Source: Rhodococcus sp. NBC_00297 (GTDB taxonomy: Bacteria > Actinomycetota > Actinomycetes > Mycobacteriales > Mycobacteriaceae). From it: 64,000 bases of DNA. A model generated the notes under the pieces. That model was not told where the DNA came from. It saw only the letters and a list, made by a program, of their open reading frames with translations, and ran no database searches. Shown one piece after another: positions 27,560 to 36,528 of the stretch; position 1 is the stretch's first letter, and each line of letters starts with the position of its first letter. Made by a program: the position numbers and the translations under genes. The stretch lies in NCBI RefSeq assembly GCF_036173065.1, contig NZ_CP108041.1, positions 4,095,001 through 4,159,000 on the forward strand. Direction: 5' to 3'.

Positions 27560-28156
27560 TCAGGCGGAGGCGATGCGGCGGGCGAGATCCTCCCAGCCGT
27601 CGGCGAGGCGCTCGGTGGTCATTCCGGCGTCGCGTTGCAGGTGCAGCACCAGAGTGGCCTCGAGCGGGGCGAGCAGCGCGTAGGCCAGCAACGTGACATC
27701 ACCCGACACGCCGATCTGCCGCAGCAGTGTGCTCACGTGGGTCAGGCCGACGGCGTGGGCGGGCGCGGAGAAGCGCGAGACGGGCGAGTTCTCGGCTGCC
27801 CGCAGCACCTCACCCTGCACGGCGACCAGGTCGAGGCGGGCACGGCCGAACGCGACGAGTCGATCGAGCGGTGGTGCGCCGGGGCCCAGCGGGGGAGGAC
27901 CGAAGAGGAAGGCCTGTTGGAGTTCGGTCTCGGTGTGGTCCAGAAGAGCGAACATCAGACCCGCACGACTGCCGAACCGACGGAACACGGTGCCCTTGCC
28001 CACACCTGCGCGGGCTGCCACGGCGTCCATGGTGACGGAGTCCGCTCCGCGCTCGTCGACCAGCCCGATCGCGGCGTCGAGGAGCAGACGGCGGTTGCGC
28101 GCGGCGTCGCAGCGCTCGCTGTCGTCGGCCGCCATCGGCAGAGGGGCATGTGTCAC
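27560..28156 (-). CDS. TetR family regulator
   Basis: A 198-residue TetR protein: HTH at residues ~20-65 (RRLLLDAAIGLVDERGADSV then AARAGVGKGTVFRRFGSRAG). The C-terminal part lacks a recognisable ligand signature. It is divergent from the FMN reductase gene, the same pair and orientation that I recall for Rv3055/Rv3054c in M. tuberculosis, so it likely controls that gene. The GTG at 28156 is supported by TATCCT 6 nt upstream. An inner ATG at 28135 is an alternative. Confidence 0.85.
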   Translation of the reverse strand: MTHAPLPMAADDSERCDAARNRRLLLDAAIGLVDERGADSVTMDAVAARAGVGKGTVFRRFGSRAGLMFALLDHTETELQQAFLFGPPPLGPGAPPLDRLVAFGRARLDLVAVQGEVLRAAENSPVSRFSAPAHAVGLTHVSTLLRQIGVSGDVTLLAYALLAPLEATLVLHLQRDAGMTTERLADGWEDLARRIASA

Positions 28157-28190
28157 ACCGTCAGGATAGCGCGTCACGGAAGAAAGTGGA

Positions 28191-28207
28191 CTACGGTCCG
28201 GTTGTAG
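28191..28207. promoter_or_regulatory. Possible TetR operator
   Basis: CTACGGTCCGGTTGTAG is an imperfect palindrome (CTAC...GTAG ends) between the divergent tetR and FMN reductase genes. Weak evidence on symmetry alone. Confidence 0.3.
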
Positions 28208-28240
28208 ATCACGGACACACTTCGTCGAAAGGACCCACCC

Positions 28241-28801
28241 ATGAGCCGCGTCATCGCACTCGTCGGCAGCCTCCGCGCCGCCTCCATCACCCGTCGTCTC
28301 GCCGAGACCGCCGCGTCCGTCGCACCCGAGGGCGTCGAGGTCGTCATTCACGAGGGCCTCGGAGACCTTCCGTTCTACAACGAGGACATCGACACCCCCG
28401 AGTCGGTCGCCTCGCTCGACACCGTGACCGCTCTGCGCGCGGCCGTCCAGCACGCCGACGCCGTGTTGCTGCTCACGCCCGAGTACAACGGCACCATCCC
28501 CGCAGTACTCAAGAACGCCATCGACTGGCTCTCCCGCCCCTACGGCAGCGGCGCCATCTCCACCAAGCCGACCGCCGTCATCAGTTCCTCGCCGAGCTCG
28601 AACGGCGCCCGGTGGGCCAAGGAGGACACGGAGAAGGCGGCGCGGATCGCCGGCGCGAGCGTGCTCGACGACGTCGATCTCGCCATCGGTGGCGTGGTGG
28701 CCGCGATCGACGGGGGCCATCCCCGTGACAACTCACAGATCGCCGCGGACATCGCCGAGGTAGTCACGGCGCTCACCCGCGCGGAGCTCGTCGACGCCTG
28801 A
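28241..28801 (+). CDS. NADPH-dependent FMN reductase family protein
   Basis: A 186-residue flavodoxin-fold oxidoreductase. The FMN phosphate loop is near the N-terminus (ALVGSLRAASITRRLAE), the LLLTPEYNGTIPAVLKNAIDWLSRP motif around residue 77-101 is the family signature, and SSPSSNGAR follows. It probably reduces quinones, azo compounds or free flavin with NAD(P)H. AAAGGA lies about 9 nt before the ATG. Under likely control of the divergent TetR. Confidence 0.9.
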   Translation: MSRVIALVGSLRAASITRRLAETAASVAPEGVEVVIHEGLGDLPFYNEDIDTPESVASLDTVTALRAAVQHADAVLLLTPEYNGTIPAVLKNAIDWLSRPYGSGAISTKPTAVISSSPSSNGARWAKEDTEKAARIAGASVLDDVDLAIGGVVAAIDGGHPRDNSQIAADIAEVVTALTRAELVDA

Positions 28802-28900
28802 GGCTCGAGGCCCCGTCCGCAGCGCGGTCTCGCGACGCGCCCGAGGGGTCGCGACACGCCGGAGTTTTCCGCGTCCGACCAGGTAATTCCACCAGTGTCA

Positions 28901-28916
28901 TTACAAAGTGTGGTGT
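28901..28916 (+). promoter_or_regulatory. NrdR box 1 of nrdHIE (weak)
   Basis: TTACAAAGTGTGGTGT matches 11 of 16 positions of the published NrdR consensus acaCwAtATaTwGtgt and starts exactly 32 bp before the better second box, the usual pair spacing. Confidence 0.55.
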
Positions 28917-28932
28917 TGCCTTGCACTGTCGG

Positions 28933-28948
28933 ACACTAGGTGTAGTGT
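28933..28948 (+). promoter_or_regulatory. NrdR box 2 of nrdHIE
   Basis: ACACTAGGTGTAGTGT matches 13 of 16 consensus positions and ends in TAGTGT, which can serve as the -10 element with TTGCAC (28921-28926) as -35 at 16 bp. NrdR, an ATP/dATP-sensing repressor, would block the promoter. Confidence 0.72.
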
Positions 28949-29168
28949 CTTGAACACCGAGAGGCCACAACGGCTCGAGGCCCGCATCACCCCCTTTTCG
29001 GAGGGGTGGATGCGGGTCCGGCCCGGTCTCTCGGACAGGTTGTCAGTGGTGTGCACGGCAGAGTCGGCGGGTCTCGCTTTCTCCAGTGCGATCCCACAGC
29101 AGCAGTGCAGGACAGCTCTCGGGCGAACAGCGAGCGCATCCGGACACAGGATGCGGAGAAGAGGATTC
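28949..29168 (+). other. Long structured leader upstream of nrdH
   Basis: This ~220-nt stretch, part of the 367-nt gap 28802-29168, holds no convincing gene. It has a strong hairpin at 28981-29016 (CCCGCATC-ACCCC pairs with GGGGT-GATGCGGG, one bulged G, 9-nt loop) and a smaller GTCCG/CGGAC stem after it. The part before the NrdR boxes (28802-28900) shows nothing recognisable. Confidence 0.5.
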
Positions 29169-29411
29169 ATGAGCGCCACCACCGTCACCGTCTACACCAA
29201 GCCCGCCTGCGTGCAGTGCAAGGCCACGTACCGCGCTCTCGACAAAGAGGGCATCGAGTACGACGTCATCGACATCTCGCAGGATCCCGAGGCACGTGAC
29301 TACGTCATGGCGCTCGGCTACCTGCAGGCACCTGTCGTCGTCGCAGGCGAGGACCACTGGTCCGGCTTCCGTCCCGACCGCATCAAGACCCTCGTCACCG
29401 CCGCTGCCTGA
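29169..29411 (+). CDS. nrdH: NrdH redoxin
   Basis: An 80-residue glutaredoxin-like protein that reduces the class Ib ribonucleotide reductase, itself reduced by thioredoxin reductase. The CVQC active site is at residues ~13-16 (YTKPACVQCKATYRALDK), and the thioredoxin-reductase-docking WSGFRPDRI at the C-terminal side is typical. GAAGAGGA lies about 6 nt before the ATG. First gene of nrdHIE. Confidence 0.96.
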   Translation: MSATTVTVYTKPACVQCKATYRALDKEGIEYDVIDISQDPEARDYVMALGYLQAPVVVAGEDHWSGFRPDRIKTLVTAAA

Positions 29412-29546
29412 AGCGCGTCCGCCGCGCCTTCCGACGAGGAGGCCGGCTCGGGTGAGTTCCCGACTCACCGCTGACGGCCGACCCACCCGGTCCGCGCCGT
29501 CGCGAATGTCGAAGAAGTGCGCAGAGTCGGCGGAGGATGGAGCATC

Positions 29547-29984
29547 GTGTCCGAATCGCTGGTCTACTTCTCGAGCGTCTCGGAGAACACCCACCGGTTC
29601 GTGGAGAAGCTCGAGATCCCCGCGACGCGCATCCCCGTTCGCTATCCCCGCGACGACGTGGAGATCGACCGTCCGTACGTCCTGATCCTCCCGACCTACG
29701 GCGGCGGCACCACCGCGCTGGGGCGCGACACGAGTTACGTCCCCAAGCCCGTCATCCGGTTCCTCAACAACGAGCACAACCGGTCCCTCATTCGCGCCGT
29801 CATCGCCGCGGGCAACACCAACTTCGGCGATTCGTACTGTTTCGCCGGGGACGTGGTCTCGGCAAAATGTCAGGTCCCGTTCCTCTATCGCTTCGAAGTC
29901 ATGGGTACCCCGGAGGACGTGGAGCGGGTCCGCACCGGACTCGCCGAGTTCTGGGACCGGCTCGACGCGACCTGCACCATCTGA
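29547..29984 (+). CDS. nrdI: NrdI flavodoxin-like protein
   Basis: A 145-residue flavodoxin that supplies the oxidant for building the Mn(III)2-tyrosyl radical in NrdF. FMN-binding loop [16 protein letters not shown], the LILPTYGGG segment and [16 protein letters not shown] are all present. GGAGG stands upstream of the GTG at 29547. The 135 nt after nrdH contain no other gene. Confidence 0.95.
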   Translation: MSESLVYFSSVSENTHRFVEKLEIPATRIPVRYPRDDVEIDRPYVLILPTYGGGTTALGRDTSYVPKPVIRFLNNEHNRSLIRAVIAAGNTNFGDSYCFAGDVVSAKCQVPFLYRFEVMGTPEDVERVRTGLAEFWDRLDATCTI

Positions 29985-30029
29985 TCGTCCGCACCAGTAC
30001 CGCCCATCATCGATCTCAGGAGTACGCAC

Positions 30030-32192
30030 ATGGCACCGACCATCACCGACTCGTCTCCCGCCGTGTCGCGCCGTGACGACTCGGAGCTCGACTATCACGC
30101 TCTGAACGCGATGCTCAACCTGTACGGGCCGAACGGCGAGATCCAGTTCGAGAAGGACCGGGACGCCGCGCGGGCGTACTTCCTGCAGCACGTCAACCAG
30201 AACACGGTCTTCTTCCACAACCTCGACGAGAAGCTCGACTACCTCGTGGAGGAGAACTATTACGAGGCAGAGGTTCTCGACCAGTACTCGCGATCCTTCG
30301 TCAAGGGTCTGATCGAGCACGCCTACTCGAAGAAGTTCCGGTTCCCCACCTTCCTGGGTGCGTTCAAGTACTACACGTCCTACACACTCAAGACGTTCGA
30401 CGGGAAGCGCTACCTGGAGCGCTTCGAGGATCGGGTGTGCATGGTCGCGCTGACGCTGGCCGCCGGCAACGAGACTCTCGCGACCGACCTGGTCGACGAG
30501 ATCATCGCCGGCCGCTTCCAGCCGGCCACTCCCACGTTCCTCAACTCGGGCAAGAAGCAGCGCGGCGAGCCCGTCTCCTGCTTCCTCCTGCGCATCGAGG
30601 ACAACATGGAGTCCATCGGTCGCTCCATCAACTCGGCACTGCAGCTGTCCAAGCGTGGTGGCGGAGTCGCGTTGCTGCTCAGCAACATTCGTGAATCCGG
30701 TGCGCCGATCAAGCGCATCGAGAACCAGTCGTCGGGCGTCATCCCCATCATGAAGCTGCTCGAGGACTCGTTCTCGTACGCGAACCAGCTCGGAGCGCGG
30801 CAGGGCGCCGGCGCGGTCTACCTGCACGCGCACCACCCGGACATCTACAAGTTCCTCGACACCAAGCGCGAGAACGCCGACGAGAAGATCCGCATCAAGA
30901 CGCTGTCCCTCGGCATCGTCATCCCGGACATCACGTTCGAGCTGGCGAAGAAGAACGAGGACATGTACCTCTTCTCGCCGTACGACGTCGAGCGCATCTA
31001 CGGCAAGCCCTTCGCCGACGTGAACGTCAGCGAGACGTACCACGAGATGGTCGATGACGCGCGCATCCGCAAGACGAAGATCAAGGCGCGCGAGTTCTTT
31101 CAGACCCTCGCCGAGCTGCAGTTCGAGTCGGGCTACCCGTACATCATGTTCGAGGACACGGTGAACCGGGCCAATCCCATCGAGGGCAAGATCACGCACT
31201 CGAACCTGTGCTCGGAGATCCTGCAGGTATCCACGCCGTCCACGTTCAACGAGGATCTCTCGTACAGCCATGTGGGCAAGGACATCTCGTGCAACCTGGG
31301 TTCGCTGAACATCGCGAAGACCATGGACTCGCCCGACTTCGCGCAGACCATCGAGGTCGCCATCCGCGGCTTGACGGCCGTGTCGGACCAGACCCACATC
31401 TACTCGGTGCCGTCCATCGAGCAGGGCAACAACACCTCGCACGCCATCGGCCTCGGCCAGATGAACCTGCACGGATACCTCGCTCGTGAGCGCATCCACT
31501 ACGGCAGCGAGGAGGGTGTCGATTTCACCGACATCTACTTCTACACCGTGCTGTTCCATGCGCTGCGGGCCTCGAACCGTCTGGCGAAGGAGCGCGGCAG
31601 CTACTTCGGAGGCTTCCCGCAGTCCAAGTACGCGTCGGGCGAGTTCTTCGACAAGTACACCGAGCGCGCCTGGGAGCCCAAGACAGCGCGTGTCCGAGAG
31701 TTGTTCTCCCAGTCGGGAATCAGCATCCCGACGCAGGACGACTGGGTCGAGTTGAAGGCGTCGGTGCAGCAGCACGGCATCTACAACCAGAACCTGCAGG
31801 CCGTCCCGCCGACCGGCTCCATCTCGTACATCAACTACTCCACCAGTTCCATCCACCCGGTGGCGTCGAAGATCGAGATCCGCAAGGAAGGCAAGATCGG
31901 CCGCGTCTACTATCCGGCGCCGTACCTGACCAACGACAACCTGGAGTACTACCAGGACGCGTACGAAATCGGCTACGAGAAGATCATCGACACGTATGCG
32001 GCAGCGACGCAGCACGTCGACCAGGGCCTGTCCCTCACGCTGTTCTTCAAGGACACCGCGAGCACCCGCGACATCAACAAGGCGCAGATCTACGCGTGGC
32101 GCAAGGGAATCAAGACGCTGTACTACATCCGGCTGCGCCAGATGGCCCTCGAGGGGACCGAGGTCGAGGGTTGCGTCAGCTGCATGCTCTAG
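30030..32192 (+). CDS. nrdE: Class Ib ribonucleotide reductase alpha subunit
   Basis: A 720-residue catalytic subunit converting ribonucleoside diphosphates to deoxy forms. The N-terminal ATP cone is lacking, as usual for NrdE. Active-site parts are the Cys in [12 protein letters not shown], the NLCSEI segment with the second Cys and the thiyl Cys region in [12 protein letters not shown], and the [12 protein letters not shown] loop. The mobile C-terminal tail ends GCVSCML and takes electrons from NrdH. CAGGAG precedes the ATG at 30030. A perfect 18-bp stem-loop follows the stop. Confidence 0.97.
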   Translation: MAPTITDSSPAVSRRDDSELDYHALNAMLNLYGPNGEIQFEKDRDAARAYFLQHVNQNTVFFHNLDEKLDYLVEENYYEAEVLDQYSRSFVKGLIEHAYSKKFRFPTFLGAFKYYTSYTLKTFDGKRYLERFEDRVCMVALTLAAGNETLATDLVDEIIAGRFQPATPTFLNSGKKQRGEPVSCFLLRIEDNMESIGRSINSALQLSKRGGGVALLLSNIRESGAPIKRIENQSSGVIPIMKLLEDSFSYANQLGARQGAGAVYLHAHHPDIYKFLDTKRENADEKIRIKTLSLGIVIPDITFELAKKNEDMYLFSPYDVERIYGKPFADVNVSETYHEMVDDARIRKTKIKAREFFQTLAELQFESGYPYIMFEDTVNRANPIEGKITHSNLCSEILQVSTPSTFNEDLSYSHVGKDISCNLGSLNIAKTMDSPDFAQTIEVAIRGLTAVSDQTHIYSVPSIEQGNNTSHAIGLGQMNLHGYLARERIHYGSEEGVDFTDIYFYTVLFHALRASNRLAKERGSYFGGFPQSKYASGEFFDKYTERAWEPKTARVRELFSQSGISIPTQDDWVELKASVQQHGIYNQNLQAVPPTGSISYINYSTSSIHPVASKIEIRKEGKIGRVYYPAPYLTNDNLEYYQDAYEIGYEKIIDTYAAATQHVDQGLSLTLFFKDTASTRDINKAQIYAWRKGIKTLYYIRLRQMALEGTEVEGCVSCML

Positions 32193-32206
32193 TGGGCTTC
32201 GCCCCC

Positions 32207-32246
32207 GTGCGCCTTGTGCGCATCTGACGATGCGCACAAGGCGCAC
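32207..32246. terminator. Terminator of nrdHIE, related to a second hairpin at 33300
   Basis: Perfect 18-bp stem: 32207-32224 pairs with 32229-32246 around a TGAC loop. The first 42 nt align without gaps to the stem-loop at 33300-33339 with about nine mismatches. Confidence 0.85.
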
Positions 32247-32281
32247 GGACGGGTGTCGTACCGGTCGTGCACCATCCCCGC

Positions 32282-33322
32282 ATGCGCATCCGGGGGGACG
32301 AACATGAACTGCATCGACTACTGGACGACCAGTCAGGCCTGTTCACTCAATCGCAAGTGACGGGCCTCGGGTACAGCCGAGACAGAGTTCGGCGCCACGT
32401 CGAGTCGGGCCGCTGGGCGATCGTTCTTCGGGGCGTCTACGCCATCGCAGCAGGTCCGCTCGATCGGGAACAGACTCTGCGCGCCGCCCTGCTCTACGGC
32501 GGCCCGGACTCCTTGCTCAGTCACCGGAGCGCAGCGGAGGAGTGGGGTCTGCGGCGAGTCTCATCGGGTGCACGCGCCCATGTCACGGTTCCCTACGGCC
32601 GTTCGGCGCGGTGCCAGAGTCCCACCAGGGTTCGATCCCGAGTGACGGCGACGGGACCGGTGGCCCGCGTCGGGTCAGTTCTACATCCCGGGGTCGTGGT
32701 GCATCGGTCCCGCGCTCATGCACACATCGTGCACGACGGGCCGCTACCGAGAACCCGTGCGGCCGACACGGCGATCGACCTTGCGACATCCGAATCGACT
32801 GCGCGCGAAGCGATGACGAGTCTGGTGTCCTCCGTGAGCAGTCGGATCGTGCGCCTCGACGACATCCGTGAGCGACTCGAGAAGCGTCGCCCCTACCGCT
32901 ACCGTGTGGCCCTCGAACAGGCTGTGCGGTACATGTCCGACGGGGTGCAGTCCGTTCTCGAAGTCGCGTACGCACTCGAGGTCGAGCAGGCGCATGGATT
33001 TCCCGTCGGTGCACGTCAGAGCCCTGTTCGCGTCGACGGGCGGACATTGTTCGAGGATGTCGACTATTCGAACGTCGGCGTCGACCTGATCGTTCGCCTG
33101 GACGGCCGTCGGTTCCACGCGATGCCCGGCGTGGCCTTCCGCGACCGTCGACGCGACAATGCCGCGGAACTTGCCGGCCGCCCGCGTCTGGTCTTCGGGT
33201 ACGACGAGGTGGTCGACGATCCCTGCGGTGTCGCACGTGAGGTGACGACCGTCCTCCGTCGTGAGGGGTGGGTAGGCGAGTGGTCGGGCTGCGCCCGTTG
33301 TGAGCCTCGTGCGCATCTCTGA
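32282..33322 (+). CDS. AbiEi-like/endonuclease-fold protein inserted in the nrd cluster
   Basis: A 346-residue protein. Residues ~1-75 resemble the AbiEi-type antitoxin winged-helix domain (LLDDQSGLFTQSQVTGLGYS, VRRHVESGRWAIVLRGVY). Residues ~75-190 are the middle part (LLSHRSAAEEWGLR, DTAIDLATS). The C-terminal ~100 residues (FEDVDYSNVGVDLIVRLDGR, then RDRRRDNAAELAGRPRLVF) look like a DUF559/Vsr-type PD-(D/E)XK core, though the catalytic pattern is D...D rather than a clear E-K pair. No AbiEii toxin lies nearby. Such orphans are abundant in actinobacteria and of unknown function. A GTG at 32267 is an alternative start. Confidence 0.7.
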   Translation: MRIRGDEHELHRLLDDQSGLFTQSQVTGLGYSRDRVRRHVESGRWAIVLRGVYAIAAGPLDREQTLRAALLYGGPDSLLSHRSAAEEWGLRRVSSGARAHVTVPYGRSARCQSPTRVRSRVTATGPVARVGSVLHPGVVVHRSRAHAHIVHDGPLPRTRAADTAIDLATSESTAREAMTSLVSSVSSRIVRLDDIRERLEKRRPYRYRVALEQAVRYMSDGVQSVLEVAYALEVEQAHGFPVGARQSPVRVDGRTLFEDVDYSNVGVDLIVRLDGRRFHAMPGVAFRDRRRDNAAELAGRPRLVFGYDEVVDDPCGVAREVTTVLRREGWVGEWSGCARCEPRAHL

Positions 33323-33339
33323 ACGCGCATGAGGCGCAC
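33300..33339. terminator. Second stem-loop, homologous to the nrdHIE terminator
   Basis: GTGAGCCTCGTGCGC pairs with GCGCATGAGGCGCAC (one A-G mismatch, one G-U pair) around a 10-nt loop. The stop codon of the AbiEi-like gene lies in the loop. Confidence 0.7.
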
Positions 33340-33348
33340 GGGTCGGAG

Positions 33349-33364
33349 ACACACGGTGTTGTGT
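33349..33364 (+). promoter_or_regulatory. NrdR box 1 of nrdF
   Basis: ACACACGGTGTTGTGT matches 12 of 16 positions of the NrdR consensus. Confidence 0.65.
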
Positions 33365-33380
33365 TGGCCCCCGGGGCATG

Positions 33381-33396
33381 CCACAACGGGTAGTGT
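33381..33396 (+). promoter_or_regulatory. NrdR box 2 of nrdF
   Basis: CCACAACGGGTAGTGT matches 11 of 16 positions, starts exactly 32 bp after box 1 and ends in the same TAGTGT -10-like hexamer as the nrdH box 2. Confidence 0.6.
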
Positions 33397-33493
33397 TGCC
33401 GTCAGTGACAATTCGCGGCCACGGCCGCATTTCTCGCAGTCCCCGGCGCACCGCAGGTGCAGCCGTGAAGCAGAGTCATCGATCAGCAGGTAG

Positions 33494-34465
<972 letters not shown>

Positions 34466-34543
34466 CCCACCTCACCTCGGGGGACCGTCCGCTTTGCGGG
34501 TGGTGCCCTGAGTCATGTCTGGTGAGCACGTCTCGAGTGCGAG

Positions 34544-34564
34544 GTGCTCCGGAAACCGGAGCAC
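34544..34564. terminator. Stem-loop after nrdF
   Basis: GTGCTCCGG pairs with CCGGAGCAC around an AAA loop, 78 nt after the nrdF stop. A second small inverted repeat (CACCGGT/ACCGGTG, 34605-34622) follows. The rest of the 250-nt gap 34466-34715 shows no gene. Confidence 0.55.
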
Positions 34565-34715
34565 GTGCGCCGTTGCGCCCTCCTGCAACGGTTGTAGCAA
34601 TCTGCACCGGTTGTGACCGGTGAAGGTGGCCGAAATCGGTGAGGGTGTGCGGGCGCGCCCGACACTGAGCAGCGGTGCACACAGGACGCGGCAGGACGGC
34701 ACGGTCCGGCGCCAC

Positions 34716-35189
34716 CTACCGCCGGAACCAGGCCTCCGGGCCGTGGTCCAGCGCCTTCGCGATGCGGAGAGTCGAGGTGTCGGTGATGTCCGCGGGCAGC
34801 GCATCGCGCGCGAACCACTGCACGTCGAGGTTCTCGTCGTCCGCGACCCGCGCCTCGCCGGCGACGTACCGGGCGAGGAAGCAGACGTCGAGGTACTGGG
34901 TGCGGTCGCCGTTCGGGTAGACGATGGGCTCGGTGACGTCGACACTCGTCAACCGCACGAGCTCGGCCGTCACGCCCGTCTCCTCCAGGATCTCCCGGAG
35001 GGCGGCCGGTCCGGGTTCCTCGCCGGGCTCGAGGACGCCGGACACCACGGCCCAGAGCTCGTTGTCCTTGCGACGCGTCAGCAGCAGCCGATCGTCGGCG
35101 TCGAGCACGACGGCACTGACACCGGAGAGCCAGAGCGGATCGTGACCGATCTTGGCGCGCAGGGTGGTGATGAACTCGGGTATCGGCAC
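34716..35189 (-). CDS. Nudix hydrolase
   Basis: A 157-residue Nudix enzyme with a complete Nudix box (GVLEPGEEPGPAALREILEE then TGV) at residues ~51-73. The N-terminal LWLSGVSAVVLDADDRLLLTRR and the late VQWFARDALP fit NTP-pyrophosphatase-like members. Substrate unknown. The GTG at 35189 has TAGCGT 7 nt upstream. Confidence 0.87.
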   Translation of the reverse strand: MPIPEFITTLRAKIGHDPLWLSGVSAVVLDADDRLLLTRRKDNELWAVVSGVLEPGEEPGPAALREILEETGVTAELVRLTSVDVTEPIVYPNGDRTQYLDVCFLARYVAGEARVADDENLDVQWFARDALPADITDTSTLRIAKALDHGPEAWFRR

Positions 35190-35213
35190 TCCCGGAACGC
35201 TACCGCCGACGCG

Positions 35214-36284
35214 TCAGACGTAGCCGTTCAGCGTGTTCGACACGTCGGTGAGGACCGCGCCCGCAGCCACGAGGCCCTCGCCCGACCACACCGTGTCGTC
35301 GACGCTGAACACGCGACTGTCCGTCGCGGCGCCGAGGTCCTTCCAGGCGTCCGAGTCCATGACCTCGGTGCCGCGTTCCAGCCCCGCCTGTCCGTCGAAC
35401 ATGACGTAGATCAGGTCGCCCTCCGCGTCGGACAGATCGTCCTGCGGGAGTGCGCGGGTCTCGCCCAGCTGAGGCCCCGGTCGTCGCACGCCCGCCTGCG
35501 CGAGTACCTGCCCCGCGAAGCTGTCGTCGCCGAGCAGTTGTGTGCCGTCGGCGCCGAAGCGCACGAGAGACGCCTCGGTGATGCGGGAGTTCTGCTCGCG
35601 GCCCACGGTCTCGGCGCGTGCGCGGTACTGCTCCGTCGCACGGGTGGCGGCGTCACGTCGTCCCATCGCCGCGGCCGCGAGCGTGGACCGTTCGAGCCAC
35701 GACGACGACGCGCGCGTGAGAACGGTCGGGGCGATGCCGTCGAGTTGCGCGGTGACGGCGGGGTCGAGGGCGTCGCCGCCGATGATGACGTCCGGAGCCA
35801 GTGCTCGGATCGCGTCGACGTCGGGGGAGCCCTCGGGTCCGACGCCGGCGATCTCGGCGATGCCGGTGCCGAGGTAGTCCGGGCGCAGCAGGCCGGACGG
35901 GGGAGCGGTGGGAGCGAGCGGCGCCGTGGGTGCGCCGACGACGCGCTCCCAGGTGCCGACGGCGCACGACGCGTCGAGTGCCGTCATGGTGAGAACCACG
36001 ACACGTTGCGGATCGGCGGGCACCGTGGTCGCACGGCCGCTGCCGACGACGAGCCGGGTGTCACCTTGCTGACCGACCGAGTCGACCGGCTGCGGGAGCG
36101 CGCACAGGCCGGCGGTGTCACGTTCGATGCCGACGACGCCGGCTCCGGCCACGTTCGTGGTGGTCCGCACAATGGTGGAGGCGTCGTCACTCGAGGTGTC
36201 GCCGCAGGCAGAGAGGGCGAGCATCGCGGGAATCGTCGCGAGGGCGACGACCGATCGAGCGTGACGACGAGAGCGATCCGACAT
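35214..36284 (-). CDS. Iron-siderophore ABC transporter substrate-binding lipoprotein
   Basis: A 356-residue lipoprotein with signal peptide and lipobox LALSACGD (Cys at about residue 27), followed by a two-lobe periplasmic-binding domain of the FecB/FepB type (PQRVVVLTMTALDASCAVG, IAGVGPEGSPDVDAIRALAPDVII). Its place beside ctaD matches Rv3044 (fecB) in M. tuberculosis as I recall it. No permease or ATPase gene adjoins it, so the importer is encoded elsewhere. The ATG at 36284 has TAAGGT 7 nt upstream, a leaderless start. It is divergent from ctaD. Confidence 0.87.
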   Translation of the reverse strand: MSDRSRRHARSVVALATIPAMLALSACGDTSSDDASTIVRTTTNVAGAGVVGIERDTAGLCALPQPVDSVGQQGDTRLVVGSGRATTVPADPQRVVVLTMTALDASCAVGTWERVVGAPTAPLAPTAPPSGLLRPDYLGTGIAEIAGVGPEGSPDVDAIRALAPDVIIGGDALDPAVTAQLDGIAPTVLTRASSSWLERSTLAAAAMGRRDAATRATEQYRARAETVGREQNSRITEASLVRFGADGTQLLGDDSFAGQVLAQAGVRRPGPQLGETRALPQDDLSDAEGDLIYVMFDGQAGLERGTEVMDSDAWKDLGAATDSRVFSVDDTVWSGEGLVAAGAVLTDVSNTLNGYV

Positions 36285-36528
36285 GGCCGAGACCTTACGG
36301 GCAGTCCGGAAGCCGGTCGCTCGGCGAGTGGCGGGCAGGCCGTGCTCCGGTCGTGGAGGCCTTCGGAAGAGGGCCTCCCGCGGGCCGGAAAATGCGACAC
36401 CCGGGTGGAAGTACGACACTTCGTAGGACCCGTGCCGCAGTTCGTGTGTCATGGGGTTACGATCCATAGAGCGCACGAATTTCATGCGTCCACCTCGGGC
36501 ACGGGGAGACGCGCTTTCAGGAGGATCA

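Noticed and set aside
28949..29168. Cobalamin riboswitch upstream of nrdH
   Set aside because: No B12 box (GCCACTG-like core) was seen and class Ib reductase is not cobalamin-dependent.
29043..32246. 1067-codon minus-strand frame across nrdHIE
   Set aside because: Shadow of NrdE and its neighbours; low-complexity Arg/Val/Asp-rich translation with no recognisable domain.
34466..34715. Hidden gene or RNA gene in the gap after nrdF
   Set aside because: Only a terminator-like hairpin and a small inverted repeat are visible; no frame with coding character or cloverleaf.
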